A stretch of DNA of 6,131 nt, from assembly GCA_035512595.1 (NCBI GenBank), contig DATKDU010000039.1, positions 1-6,131 of the forward strand, written 5' to 3'. The position numbers and the translations under genes are program-made. Below are positions 5,916 to 6,131 of this stretch, in pieces. The notes under the pieces are model-generated. The model was not told where the DNA came from, made no database searches, and saw only the letters and a list, made by a program, of their open reading frames with translations. This DNA comes from DATKDU01 sp035512595. Its GTDB lineage: Bacteria; Planctomycetota; Planctomycetia; Pirellulales; Pirellulaceae. Position 1 is the first letter of the stretch; each line of letters starts with the position of its first letter.

Positions 5916-6131
5916 CTACTGCGTCGGCAGCGGCAGTGCCCCGCGCAGCGCAAAGCCGCCGTCCACCAGCAGCGAAGTGCCCGTGATGTAATCGGCGTCG
6001 TCCGAGCAGAGGAACGCGGCGGCGCGGCCGATGTCGTCGGGCGTGCCGAGCCGGCCCCAGGGCAATGACGGCGCGGCCTTGGCGATGGCGTCGTCGCCGA
6101 ACGTCGCGTGCTCCCCCGGCGTGTCGATCCA
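5916..6131 (-). CDS. SDR-family NAD(P)-dependent oxidoreductase, C-terminal fragment (gene continues beyond window)
   Basis: The minus strand is open from the window edge to a TAG stop at 5916-5918 and encodes 71 residues, the C-terminal end of a classical short-chain dehydrogenase/reductase. The fragment begins WIDTP, which fits the segment just after the conserved PG that follows the active-site Tyr-Lys in this family. It continues with GRLGTPDDIGRAAAFLCSD (residues 26-44 of the fragment) and then ITGTSLLVDGGF (49-60), the typical last helix and strand of the fold. The tail ALRGALPLPTQ is a short extension past the usual end. The NAD(P)-binding glycine motif and catalytic YxxxK lie outside the window, so neither cofactor nor substrate can be judged. 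Such enzymes are cytosolic and oxidise or reduce alcohols, sugars or related compounds. It sits 61 nt upstream of the symporter gene on the same strand and may be the preceding operon member. Confidence 0.93.
   Translation of the reverse strand, partial: WIDTPGEHATFGDDAIAKAAPSLPWGRLGTPDDIGRAAAFLCSDDADYITGTSLLVDGGFALRGALPLPTQ

Overview
The window is a GC-rich bacterial chromosomal segment with all its genes on the minus strand, so transcription runs from high to low coordinates. I think it comes from a planctomycete (Pirellulales-like). The reasons are the gene mix (SSS symporter, GSA-like class III aminotransferase, PhyH dioxygenase, TIM-barrel hydrolase and a Tat-exported hypothetical protein) and two short palindromic repeat types between genes that resemble repeats I recall from that phylum. 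No rRNA or housekeeping marker is present, so the placement is an inference.

Layout in transcription order: (1) 6131-5916, the C-terminal 71 residues of an SDR-family oxidoreductase whose start lies outside the window; (2) 5854-4145, a sodium:solute symporter of 569 residues; (3) 4126-2795, a class III PLP-dependent aminotransferase of the glutamate-1-semialdehyde aminomutase type; (4) 2785-2033, a phytanoyl-CoA dioxygenase (PhyH) family Fe(II)/2-oxoglutarate oxygenase; (5) 2036-1032, an amidohydrolase_2-type metal-dependent hydrolase with a GTG start; (6) 964-143, a Tat-signal protein of unknown function. The gaps are 61 nt, 18 nt, 9 nt and a 4-nt overlap for genes 1 to 5, so genes 2 to 5 at least form a compact operon. 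A strong palindrome lies between genes 5 and 6, and its outer pairs overlap the stop codon of gene 5. Gene 6 therefore probably forms a separate unit, with a possible promoter of its own. Positions 1-142 hold no gene but carry a 25-bp inverted repeat and related direct repeats.

Taken together, genes 1 to 5 look like an uptake-and-conversion module: a Na+-driven importer brings in a small polar solute, and a dehydrogenase, an aminotransferase, an oxygenase and a C-O/C-N/C-C hydrolase process it. The substrate cannot be read from the sequence. This combination is the most interesting content of the window. The individual families are ordinary, and I see no defence system, CRISPR array, insertion sequence, tRNA or rRNA.
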